Positions 1-8,539 of a stretch of DNA of 64,000 nucleotides are shown here, one piece after another. Location: the NCBI RefSeq assembly GCF_017355835.1, contig NZ_JAFEWF010000001.1:682001-746000 (forward strand), read 5' to 3'. The translations under genes and the position numbers were made by a program. Positions within the stretch are counted from its first letter, which is position 1. The number at the start of each line of letters is the position of its first letter. Under the pieces are notes generated by a model. It saw only the letters and a program-made list of their open reading frames with translations, searched no databases and was not told where the DNA came from. This stretch comes from Desertivirga brevis (GTDB lineage Bacteria; Bacteroidota; Bacteroidia; Sphingobacteriales; Sphingobacteriaceae).

Positions 1-351
1 CATGGAACGTATAAGCGGGTGCAACAGACAGAAAATGTATTAATCGCCATTGGCAAGGCTTTAGAAGTTCTTGATACTGAACAGGTCGTCTGGATATTTG
101 ATGCTCCTGTATCTAACAGTGGACGTCTAAAAACTTTATGTTATGAAATAGCAGCACAACATGGATTTCCATGGGAAGTTTACCTGGATAATTCTCCCGA
201 TAAGTACTTAATCGCCGAAGGCCGATTAATAGCAAGCTCCGATGCCTGGGTGCTAAACGGATGTCATCAGTGGTTCAATCTTAGCTCGTTTATCATTAAC
301 GACTTTCTTGGCATGAGGAGCGCCTCAAACATAATAAATCAAATCATTTGA
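1..351 (+). CDS. C-terminal part of a DUF5616/DUF434-type protein (5' end outside window)
   Basis: The frame is open from base 1 (it reads HGTYKRV before the GTG at 19), so this is the end of a longer gene rather than a gene starting at 19. The visible 116 residues carry the motif VWIFDAPVSNSGRLK followed by WEVYLDNSPDKYLI. From memory this resembles the C-terminal nuclease-like half of DUF434/DUF5616 proteins, with conserved aspartates in DAPVSNSG and NSPDK. The substrate is unknown. The protein ends at TGA 349-351 and no clear terminator follows. The family call is moderate because the N-terminal half cannot be seen. Confidence 0.6.
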   Translation, partial: HGTYKRVQQTENVLIAIGKALEVLDTEQVVWIFDAPVSNSGRLKTLCYEIAAQHGFPWEVYLDNSPDKYLIAEGRLIASSDAWVLNGCHQWFNLSSFIINDFLGMRSASNIINQII

Positions 352-556
352 ACAGTCGTCCCCCTAGCATCATTGGAGTACCTTGATTAAGCGGAGAAAG
401 GCTTCTATAATGGAGAGGCTAACAAAGCATTCTTAACAAACCTATTAACAGGATAACTTAATGAATAGCAACACCTTAAGGTTAATACAAGCTTAACATT
501 CCACGACAAACCGACTCAAAGAGCTAACGTTGTATTGGAAATAAAAATAGAGGAAT

Positions 557-1525
557 ATGCTTGAAATAATATTAATGGTGCTGGGAGGATTGGGTTTATT
601 CCTTTTCGCACTTAATAATTTATCCGATTCGCTTAAGGCTCTATTGGGCGACAAAGCAAAAAAGCTCCTTGGTATATTTACAAAGAATGTTCTTACAGCC
701 ATTCTTACAGGAACGATCATTACAATCATCCTCGATTCTTCTTCGGCTGTAATAATTTTAACTATTGTCCTGGTCAATGCAGGAGCCCTTACTTTTCGTC
801 AATCTATGGGGATAGTTATGGGAGCTAATATAGGCACCACTTTTTCCAGCCAATTAATTGCCCTTGATATTGGCCAGTATTCACCTATTCCAATTCTGAT
901 CGGTTTGATATTAAGCATAACGGCTAAAAGCAAAAAAATATCAGGAGCAGCGAGAGTGGTCCTTTATTTTGGAATTCTGTTCTTTGGTCTTTATACCATG
1001 GAAAGAGCTGTTGAACCTTTAAAAGGCCATGAGAACTTTTTAAGTTGGATGGCAAGGCTCGATGATCCTTTGAGAGGAACAGCAATAGGTGCTCTTGTTA
1101 CACTCGTTATTCAATCATCTTCGGCAACTGTTGGTATGGTAATCACCCTTGCGAAAAAAGGCCTTATTAATTTAAGCGGTGGGATTGCTGTAATGCTGGG
1201 CTCTGAACTCGGTACCTGTTCAGATACTTTACTCGCCACCATCAGGTCGGATAAGCAAGCAATTAAAACGGGTGCCTTCCATCTTCTTTTCAATGTGATC
1301 TCTATAGCAGTTGGCTTACTGCTTTTCCCTATCTATACTAAGTTCATTGAACAGATCTCTACCGGAGCCTCACTTGAACAAAAAATAGCAAATGCACACA
1401 TGTTATTTAACGGAGCTGGCGTAGTTCTTTTCCTTCCCTTTATAACTGCCATTGAAAAGCTGTTAAATCGTCTTCTTCCTAATTCTCCGAAGCCTGAACC
1501 CCAACTTAATTTAGGTGGAGCCTAG
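557..1525 (+). CDS. Na/Pi-cotransporter family membrane protein, short form
   Basis: This 322-residue polytopic membrane protein has the inverted-repeat architecture of the NptA/PNaS family, which couples sodium entry to phosphate uptake. Repeat 2 has the signature QSSSATVGM (residues 186-194). The matching place in repeat 1 reads LDSSSAV (59-65), so the conserved glutamine is aspartate. A GANIGTT element lies at 89-95 and its partner reads GSELGTC. About eight hydrophobic segments are visible. The C-terminal PhoU-like cytoplasmic domain found in many bacterial members is absent: the protein ends about 15 residues after the last membrane segment. It stands alone, with a large inverted repeat just downstream. 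The altered first motif makes phosphate as substrate less certain. Confidence 0.8.
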   Translation: MLEIILMVLGGLGLFLFALNNLSDSLKALLGDKAKKLLGIFTKNVLTAILTGTIITIILDSSSAVIILTIVLVNAGALTFRQSMGIVMGANIGTTFSSQLIALDIGQYSPIPILIGLILSITAKSKKISGAARVVLYFGILFFGLYTMERAVEPLKGHENFLSWMARLDDPLRGTAIGALVTLVIQSSSATVGMVITLAKKGLINLSGGIAVMLGSELGTCSDTLLATIRSDKQAIKTGAFHLLFNVISIAVGLLLFPIYTKFIEQISTGASLEQKIANAHMLFNGAGVVLFLPFITAIEKLLNRLLPNSPKPEPQLNLGGA

Positions 1526-1532
1526 TACTCCA

Positions 1533-1632
1533 AACAACACTTCTATTCCTTCCAGTTAAACCTGTATTGCTATTTTTAAATCTTCTTGAGAAGAATAGCG
1601 ATAAAGGATAATAGAAAGGGATAGAAGTTGTT
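1533..1632. repeat. Nested imperfect inverted repeat, about 100 bp, between two operons
   Basis: The outer arms are 1540-1551 (CTTCTATTCCTT) and 1616-1627 (AAGGGATAGAAG): 12 pairs including one G-U. They extend outward by AACAA (1533-1537) with TTGTT (1628-1632). Inside are TCTTCT/AGAAGA (1581-1586 with 1589-1594) and TTGCTATT/AATAGCGA. The nested hairpin may terminate the upstream transporter gene. The overall length also fits a decayed small mobile or palindromic element. Confidence 0.5.
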
Positions 1633-1744
1633 CAAAAAAGAAGAAAACAATAGATCATAAAAATCTAGCAAATTAAAGTACCCCTTTTCGTTCAATCTCC
1701 GGTGATTTTCTTAGTTTTAAACCTGCCTTCAGGTTAATCAGCAA

Positions 1745-4700
1745 ATGTACTTTTCCAATTATAAAATCTACTTTCTAATACTGTTTTTAAAGGTCTTTAT
1801 ATCCGAAACGGCTTTTGCCAATCCTCCGGATTTAAAACTTTCAAACATCTCACGGGAACAAGGATTATCAAACAGTACTGTGTTTTGTATCTATCAGGAT
1901 TCTTACGGCTTTATTTGGGTAGGAACGGGAGATGGACTTAACAGATACGACGGAGTGCAGATACAGGTTTATAAAAACGACCCGAAAAAGGCAAATACAA
2001 TTAGCGATAATTATGTAAGATATATTTATGAAGACACCAGAAAAAACCTTTGGGTAGGTACAACAAGCGGTCTCAATTTATACGATAGAAAGTCGGGCAT
2101 ATTCAAAAGGTTTTTTTTCAACCAAGGGAATGAGGCGAAAACTTCAGGAAATGATTTTAGCTCAATTCTCGAAGATTCCTTTCATACCTTATGGCTAGGT
2201 ACACATGGAATGGGATTGGCTAGCATTAACAAAAAAACAAACAGGCTAACTACCGTAAGTAAACAGTACAAAAACTCTTCCCTAATTAACACCAGTCATA
2301 TAAATCATTTATATGAAGACCGGAACAAAAACCTCTGGATCTCCACAAATAAGGGAATCATAATTCTTGATTTAAAAAGAAAAAAATTCAAAAAAGTAGC
2401 CATACCAGGAAAGATAGTCACAGATGTTCGAACAGTAAGGGAGGATCGCAAAGGGAATAAATGGATCGCAACAGAGGGAGATGGAATTTTTAAACTTTCT
2501 GCTGGGTCAGGGAAATTTTATCATTATTACAATAAGGAAAATCAGCCATCTAGCCTTGGAAGCAATTTGGTAAGAACACTCCTAATAGACAAGCAAGGTA
2601 AAATTTGGACGGGATGCGTAACCGGGGGACTAAATCTTTTTGATGAAAAAACTGATTCCTTCTACCGTTATATCTCTGACCGCACTGTCTCGGCACTGTT
2701 TCAGGATAACCAAGGGAACTTGTGGGTAGGTACTCACCGCGGAGGATTATTTTTATACGCACCGAATTCCAATAAATTTAATACTGTTGATATACAAAAT
2801 GCTCCTTATATCCTTGCAAATAATAATGTCAAAGCTTTTTTTGAGGACCAAAAAGGAAATATTTGGATTGGTACTGATGGTGGAGGGTTAACCAAATATA
2901 ATCCAGAAAAAAAAACTGCCAGGATTTTCCGTCATAATCCGAACAACCCTGGATCTATTAGTAGTGATTTTGTTCTTGACATAGTAAGCGATACCCATTC
3001 GAACCTTTGGATTTCTTCCTGGGCCGGAGGTATTAGTTTATTCAGTGAAAAAGACAATAAATTTACCCGGTACTTAAACGACCCAAAAAACCCATCCTCC
3101 ATCAGCTCTAACTACGTACATAAAATGGTGCCGGATGAAAAGGGAAACTTTTGGGTAGGCACATATTTTGGCGGCTTGAATTATCTAAATACGGCCACAG
3201 GTACCTTTACCCGTTTCATATCCAATAGAAATCAAACCCAGGCCATGTGGGGTAATAATGTGATTTCTATCTGCGAAGATGTGAGGAAAGGCAATCTTTG
3301 GATTGGCACCGATGATGCAGGACTTAATTATTTTGATAAGACCACCGGAACCTTCAATCATTATTTCGTAAATGAATCCCGACCAAGGGAAGTACGCATT
3401 ATTTTCAAAGACAGCAAGAACAGGATCTGGGTAGGAGCAAAAGGACTGTATTTGTACAATAGAAAGCACGACAAATTTGAGCATTTCAACAAAGGATCGG
3501 CACTTAACGACGACTTTATCAAAGGAATTTTAGAGGACAATCAGGGCTTATTCTTGGTCTCGACTCTGAATGGCCTCGTATGTTTGGATCCTGATAAAGG
3601 AACTAGCAGGCGATTTAATACCTCTGATGGCTTACAAAGCCTGGAATTTGAAGCAAATGCAGTGCTAAAAACGCGTAATGGGGAGATGTATTTCGGAGGA
3701 ATTAATGGGTACAACTACTTCGAACCAGGTAAGATCCCAACCAACAAAGTCATTGCACCTGTTTATTTTACTGAACTATTTATTTTCAATAAAAAAATCA
3801 CGCCTAACCAAGATGATTCGCCATTGAAAGATGATCTTCCCTTTGTGTCAGAAATCACTCTTGACCATGAGCAATCTTCAATTTCTGTTAACTATGCAGC
3901 TCTAAACTTTACATCTCCGAATAACAACCAATACGCATATAAACTCGAGGGGTTTGACAAAGATTGGAATTATGTGGGTAATTCTACCAGGGCTTCTTAC
4001 ACTAACCTTAATCCAGGGGTGTACACACTAAAAGTTAAAGCCGCCAATAACGACGGACTATGGAGCCCCAGAATGGCAACTCTTACTATTACAATAAGTC
4101 CTCCCTTCTGGCAAAGGCTATGGTTTCAACTACTGATGGGAGCGTTAATATTCAGCATAATATACTACATGCTTAGTTTAAGGAGGAAATTGGAGTTGGA
4201 AAAGTTGGAGGAAAAGAAAAAGGATGAAATACACCAGATGCAATTAGAATTCTTTACCAATATTTCGCACGAATTCCGGACACCACTAGCTTTGATCACA
4301 AGTCGTTTGGAAAGACTTTTCAAAGAAAACGACAATAACTTGCTGCTTCCTCATATCCGTTCTCTGTTCAAGAATGCAACTCACCTTCTAGATCTCGTGA
4401 ACGAACTGATGGATTTTAGAAAGGTAGAGACTGGAGCTTTACAATTGCATGTATCAAAAAGCAATTTAAATTCCTTTCTGAACGAACTAACCGAAGAGTT
4501 TACGATACTGGCACAAGAAAAGAAAATTGAACTTATAGTAAAAAAGGCACCTGAATTAACTGAAACATGGTTTGACCGACAAGTAATGGAGAGGGTTCTT
4601 ACTAACCTTATCCATAATTCAATAAAATATACATCCCCGGGCGGGGTACTTATAATTGAAATCATAACCTCTCCTTCTGTTGAATTAAGTTTTCAAAACC

Positions 4701-5869
4701 GGCTATCATTCAACAGTGATTATCATCCTTTAAGATCAGTCGCTATCCGTGTAAAGGATTCCGGTATAGGAATCACAGCAGATTCCTTAAAGGTATTATT
4801 TGAAAGGTACTACCGCATTACTGATGCTCATCTTGGGTCAGGGGTAGGACTAGCCCTGGTTAAAAGCCTGGTAATGTTACATAAGGGCAATGTTATGGTA
4901 TCCAGTGAAAAAAATATAGGAACAGAGTTTATAGTTACCATTCCTTGTTCCTCGGATGACTACTCTGACAAAGAAAAAAGAAATTCCGAAAAACAGGTGT
5001 TCAATACTAATCTCGAAAGTATATCAGGCGGATCAAAATCAGAATTATTTGACCAGATAGAACCTGGAATTATACAAGAGATCGATGACTCTTCCATCAA
5101 CAAGCATATCCTCCTTGTTGAAGATAATCCTGAAATAAGGAGTCTTTTAAGAGACTCTCTGACTCCTTACTTCAATATCTCTGAGGCCTCTGACGGGCTG
5201 GAAGCTTACGAAATAGTAAAGGAACATTTTCCTGATCTAATTATTAGCGATGTGATGATGGAAGGTATGGATGGTATAGAATTTTGCAAGCTGGTTCGCG
5301 AGAATGAGAATATCTCGCATATTCCATTTATAATGCTCACTGCAAAAACCTCACTCGAAGCACAGATCAGTGGAATAGAAAATGGCGCCGATTACTACTT
5401 AACCAAACCTGTCAGCGCTCAGCTTTTGCTTCAAACCGTTAATAATATTTTCAAGCAAAGGCAAAAGCTTAAAGATCATTATACCAGGGGACATCAGGTG
5501 GAGATACGGGAGCTGGTCCATTCGGCGAAAGAGAAGAACTTTATGGATAAGATCCTTGAAATTATTGAAAAGAATATCGAAAACCCCGATTTTGACACTG
5601 AGTTCTTATGCAGGGAAATGGCAATGAGCAAAACGAACCTCTATCATAAATTAAAAGGAATAACAGGAAGGTCTATCAGTGATTTTATTCGTTCCGTTCG
5701 TTTAAATAAGGCTAAAGAAATAATGGTAAATGAAGATGTACTTATTAATGAAGTAATGTTTAGAGTTGGAATTCAAACACAATCCTATTTCACCAGAGTG
5801 TTCAAAAATGAGTTTAACTTAACCCCAAGCCAGTTCCTGCAGGAACTCAAGCAGAAAGATAGGGTATGA
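1745..5869 (+). CDS. Hybrid two-component system regulator (sensor kinase fused to AraC-type regulator)
   Basis: This 1374-residue one-protein signalling system is typical of Bacteroidota glycan loci. In order: signal peptide (1-26); periplasmic two-component-regulator beta-propeller repeats with recurring WVGT/WIGT and GGL motifs (about 35-690); a Y_Y_Y Ig-like domain (718-784, YAYKLEGFDKDW); one membrane helix (about 790-810); HisKA with HEFRTP (His near 842); HATPase with N-box NLIHNSIKY and G-box GSGVGLAL; a receiver with ISDVMM (Asp near 1167); and a C-terminal AraC HTH (about 1280-1370). The propeller binds oligosaccharide in the periplasm and the HTH activates the locus. All catalytic motifs look intact. 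It is the presumed activator of the adjoining susCD, GH2 and GH53 genes. Confidence 0.95.
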   Translation: MYFSNYKIYFLILFLKVFISETAFANPPDLKLSNISREQGLSNSTVFCIYQDSYGFIWVGTGDGLNRYDGVQIQVYKNDPKKANTISDNYVRYIYEDTRKNLWVGTTSGLNLYDRKSGIFKRFFFNQGNEAKTSGNDFSSILEDSFHTLWLGTHGMGLASINKKTNRLTTVSKQYKNSSLINTSHINHLYEDRNKNLWISTNKGIIILDLKRKKFKKVAIPGKIVTDVRTVREDRKGNKWIATEGDGIFKLSAGSGKFYHYYNKENQPSSLGSNLVRTLLIDKQGKIWTGCVTGGLNLFDEKTDSFYRYISDRTVSALFQDNQGNLWVGTHRGGLFLYAPNSNKFNTVDIQNAPYILANNNVKAFFEDQKGNIWIGTDGGGLTKYNPEKKTARIFRHNPNNPGSISSDFVLDIVSDTHSNLWISSWAGGISLFSEKDNKFTRYLNDPKNPSSISSNYVHKMVPDEKGNFWVGTYFGGLNYLNTATGTFTRFISNRNQTQAMWGNNVISICEDVRKGNLWIGTDDAGLNYFDKTTGTFNHYFVNESRPREVRIIFKDSKNRIWVGAKGLYLYNRKHDKFEHFNKGSALNDDFIKGILEDNQGLFLVSTLNGLVCLDPDKGTSRRFNTSDGLQSLEFEANAVLKTRNGEMYFGGINGYNYFEPGKIPTNKVIAPVYFTELFIFNKKITPNQDDSPLKDDLPFVSEITLDHEQSSISVNYAALNFTSPNNNQYAYKLEGFDKDWNYVGNSTRASYTNLNPGVYTLKVKAANNDGLWSPRMATLTITISPPFWQRLWFQLLMGALIFSIIYYMLSLRRKLELEKLEEKKKDEIHQMQLEFFTNISHEFRTPLALITSRLERLFKENDNNLLLPHIRSLFKNATHLLDLVNELMDFRKVETGALQLHVSKSNLNSFLNELTEEFTILAQEKKIELIVKKAPELTETWFDRQVMERVLTNLIHNSIKYTSPGGVLIIEIITSPSVELSFQNRLSFNSDYHPLRSVAIRVKDSGIGITADSLKVLFERYYRITDAHLGSGVGLALVKSLVMLHKGNVMVSSEKNIGTEFIVTIPCSSDDYSDKEKRNSEKQVFNTNLESISGGSKSELFDQIEPGIIQEIDDSSINKHILLVEDNPEIRSLLRDSLTPYFNISEASDGLEAYEIVKEHFPDLIISDVMMEGMDGIEFCKLVRENENISHIPFIMLTAKTSLEAQISGIENGADYYLTKPVSAQLLLQTVNNIFKQRQKLKDHYTRGHQVEIRELVHSAKEKNFMDKILEIIEKNIENPDFDTEFLCREMAMSKTNLYHKLKGITGRSISDFIRSVRLNKAKEIMVNEDVLINEVMFRVGIQTQSYFTRVFKNEFNLTPSQFLQELKQKDRV

Positions 5870-5888
5870 AATGAGAACTAAAAATTAT

Positions 5889-5925
5889 GCTACAGTGACG
5901 TTGTTGAGCATCACTGTAGCTTTTT
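5889..5925 (+). terminator. Intrinsic terminator, probably bidirectional
   Basis: GCTACAGTGA (5889-5898) pairs perfectly with TCACTGTAGC (5911-5920) over a 12-base loop, and TTTTT follows at 5921-5925. An A-run at 5880-5884 gives a U-run on the other strand. It can therefore end both the hybrid regulator gene and the convergent GH2 gene. Confidence 0.85.
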
Positions 5926-5975
5926 GTATTATTAGTCAGGAATAGCAATCCCTCAAAATTATAACCCTGATTTTT

Positions 5976-8399
5976 TTACTCTGAAGAAAGGGTTAGCCTG
6001 CCAGTCTCTAATCCACTCCCTTCCACATTTAGCTCTATATCACCCGGTTTAACGTCAGATTGTACTAAAACAACCAACTTACCATTAAAGAGTCGCATCG
6101 TAGGAAGGTGAAATTGTTCTTGGGATGTTGGATCACCATTACATGCTGCCCGGTATTTACCCATTCCTGTTACCTTAAACTTTAGCTGTTCATTTACAGT
6201 GGGACAAGGGTTTCCATCTTTATCAACAACAGAAACGGTAACAAAGGCAATATCTTTTCCATCAGCAGCCAACTTAGACCGGTCAGCCTCCAGTACTAGT
6301 TTGGAGGGTTTTCCGGCAGTGACTATGCTCTTTTCAATTGCAGGTTTTCCGTCTTTATCATAAGCTACCACCTTTACAGTCCCTGGTTCATAATTGACAT
6401 CCATCCACATTAATCTGTAACGACTTTGGGGAGTAGAATCGTTCTTCTTTTGAATACCCATACTCTTGCCGTTGATAAAGAGCTCGGCGCTCTCAAAATT
6501 CGTATAAACAAATATAGGTGTCTTCTGCCCCTCCCTTCCAGCCCAGTTCCAGTGTGGCAATATATGAAGGGTCTTATCGCTGGTATTCCATCTGCTCCGG
6601 TACAGGTAATACCGGTCTTTAGGCAAACCCGCCAGGTCATTAATTCCAAAATAGGAGCTTCGTGCAGGCCAGGAACCGTCATAAGGAGTGGGCTCTCCCA
6701 GATAATCAAAACCAGTCCACACAAATTCACCAATTACCCATGGCTTGGTATCCTGAAGAATAAAATCATCTTCAGGCAGATTAGACCAGCTACAGTATTC
6801 CATATCATAGGAGGAGCACTGGTTATCGGTGTAGGTTTTATTAATTGCTTTTACCACAGGAAATTTATACACCCCTCTTGAACTTACTGTAGAGGCAGTT
6901 TCAGAACCTAGAATAAACCCTTGGGGAAACTGCTTATAAGCATCTTCGTATAAATGCGTCCTATAGTTTAAACCAGGCACATCCAGTATGGCTCCAAATC
7001 CCGACGCCATAGTAGCTTTCACTTGATCCATACCAACAGTTACCGGACGAGTTGGATCTTCCCGGTGAAAAAGATCCTGGAGCCATTTAGCTCTTTTCAC
7101 ACCTTCAGAACCATGCTGGTCTGGAACTTCGTTTCCCGAACTCCACATAACAATGCAAGGATGATTTCTTGTCGCGTGAATTAGATTTACAACGTCTTTT
7201 TCAGCATCAGTATTAAAAAAGCGATTGTAACCATTTTTAACTTTTGGCTTCGCCCATTCATCAAAAGTTTCTGCCAAAAACATGAAACCCATCTCGTCAC
7301 ATAGCTGAAGTTGTTCTAAGGATGGCATGTTATGTGAACTTCTGATCGCGTCGCAGCCCATATCTTTTAAAATTTTAAGCTGACGTCTTAAAGCAGCTAT
7401 ATTGATAGCTGAGCCCAGGGGCCCAAGGTCATGATGGAGGCATACCCCTTTAAACTTCCTCGTTTTTCCGTTCAAACTAAAGCCTGCCCCGGGTTGATAA
7501 CTTATAGTTCGGATTCCAAATACCGTGGATGTCTCATCTTTAAGCATTTTTCCTTGATATACCCGGGTTATTGCATGGTATAGGTATGGGGTTTCAGGGC
7601 TCCACAATAGTGGTGAGGGAACTGCAATATTTTGTTCAGCCTCCTTTCCGAAAATAGCACTCGTTTGATCCCGGGCTACTGTATCTCCCTTAGGGTTAAC
7701 TATCAATGTTTGCAGACGTATATCCGCTCCAGATACCTTTGTCTTGATATTTACCTTGGCCACACTTTCAGAGATATACGGCGTGGTAATATACGTTCCC
7801 CATTGATCTATACTTTCCTGGTTCTTTATAATCAGGCTTACTTTACGATAAAGTCCGGCCCCGGGGTACCACCGAGACGATTGCCCCTGGTTTGAAAGGT
7901 GAACGGCAAGTGTATTCTTTTTGCTTTCCTTAATCTCCTTTGTAATATCGAAATAGAAATAATTATAGCCGTAATTCCATTCTCCTACTTTTTTACCGTT
8001 CACAAAAACCTTTGGCTCACTCATTGCGCCTTCAAATAAGATCAGTACTTTCTGGCCTGCTTTGTAACTTGGCAGTTCAAAATAATTGCGGTACCATCCC
8101 TCTCCAATGTAAGGTAAGGCTCCCGTTCTCCCTGTCTTTTCACTGGCAACCTTCTCACCATTTTGAGTAATGGCCACAGTCTGTTTGTCAACATCCTTGT
8201 CAAAAGGACCGTAAATGGCCCAATCGTGCGGAACAGACACTCTCTCCCATTTACTATCATTATATACGGTTTGGTATGCTCCATCCTGTTTTCCTTTAAA
8301 AAATTTCCAACCGTTGTCAAGCTCTATTATTGAACGTTGCTGAGCAGAAACGGTTATAGGTAGTATCATGCTTATAAAAAGAAGGACTTTTTTTGTCAT
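5976..8399 (-). CDS. Glycoside hydrolase family 2, probable beta-galactosidase (secreted)
   Basis: This 807-residue retaining exo-glycosidase likely removes galactose from galacto-oligosaccharides in the periplasm. The start is the ATG at 8397-8399, which opens a clean signal peptide (MTKKVLLFISMILPITVSAQ); a TTG three codons upstream is less likely. The sugar-binding domain includes GEGWYRNYFELP, followed by the Ig-like domain and the TIM barrel. The acid/base is Glu424 in SSGNEVPDQ and the nucleophile is Glu558 in VIGEFVWTGFDY. C-terminal DUF4982-like and Ig-like domains follow, as in Bacteroidota GH2 enzymes of the BT4667 type. It is last in the susC-susD-GH2 run. Galactose specificity is inferred from the GH53 neighbour; other GH2 activities remain possible. 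Confidence 0.9.
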   Translation of the reverse strand: MTKKVLLFISMILPITVSAQQRSIIELDNGWKFFKGKQDGAYQTVYNDSKWERVSVPHDWAIYGPFDKDVDKQTVAITQNGEKVASEKTGRTGALPYIGEGWYRNYFELPSYKAGQKVLILFEGAMSEPKVFVNGKKVGEWNYGYNYFYFDITKEIKESKKNTLAVHLSNQGQSSRWYPGAGLYRKVSLIIKNQESIDQWGTYITTPYISESVAKVNIKTKVSGADIRLQTLIVNPKGDTVARDQTSAIFGKEAEQNIAVPSPLLWSPETPYLYHAITRVYQGKMLKDETSTVFGIRTISYQPGAGFSLNGKTRKFKGVCLHHDLGPLGSAINIAALRRQLKILKDMGCDAIRSSHNMPSLEQLQLCDEMGFMFLAETFDEWAKPKVKNGYNRFFNTDAEKDVVNLIHATRNHPCIVMWSSGNEVPDQHGSEGVKRAKWLQDLFHREDPTRPVTVGMDQVKATMASGFGAILDVPGLNYRTHLYEDAYKQFPQGFILGSETASTVSSRGVYKFPVVKAINKTYTDNQCSSYDMEYCSWSNLPEDDFILQDTKPWVIGEFVWTGFDYLGEPTPYDGSWPARSSYFGINDLAGLPKDRYYLYRSRWNTSDKTLHILPHWNWAGREGQKTPIFVYTNFESAELFINGKSMGIQKKNDSTPQSRYRLMWMDVNYEPGTVKVVAYDKDGKPAIEKSIVTAGKPSKLVLEADRSKLAADGKDIAFVTVSVVDKDGNPCPTVNEQLKFKVTGMGKYRAACNGDPTSQEQFHLPTMRLFNGKLVVLVQSDVKPGDIELNVEGSGLETGRLTLSSE

Positions 8400-8448
8400 A
8401 AAGATCAAAGGGTGTAGTTGTTGTAGTATAGGTTGTATTTAAAGGAAT

Positions 8449-8475
8449 CTCGTGCTGCCGGGGAGGCAACACGAG
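8449..8475 (-). promoter_or_regulatory. Intercistronic hairpin between susD and the GH2 gene
   Basis: CTCGTG (8449-8454) pairs with CACGAG (8470-8475) and TGCC (8456-8459) with GGCA (8465-8468), separated by one mismatched position. On the transcribed minus strand no strong U-run follows. It looks more like a partial terminator or an RNA-processing and stability hairpin than a full stop. Confidence 0.5.
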
Positions 8476-8539
8476 TTCAATCAACCAATTAAACCAATAG
8501 AATACTGAACGTTCTTTTAATATTTCAAGCAAGTGCCCT

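Noticed and set aside
6426..6881. A 151-codon plus-strand frame opposite the GH2 gene
   Set aside because: It is antisense to the catalytic region of a well-supported GH2 gene and shows no recognisable protein features.
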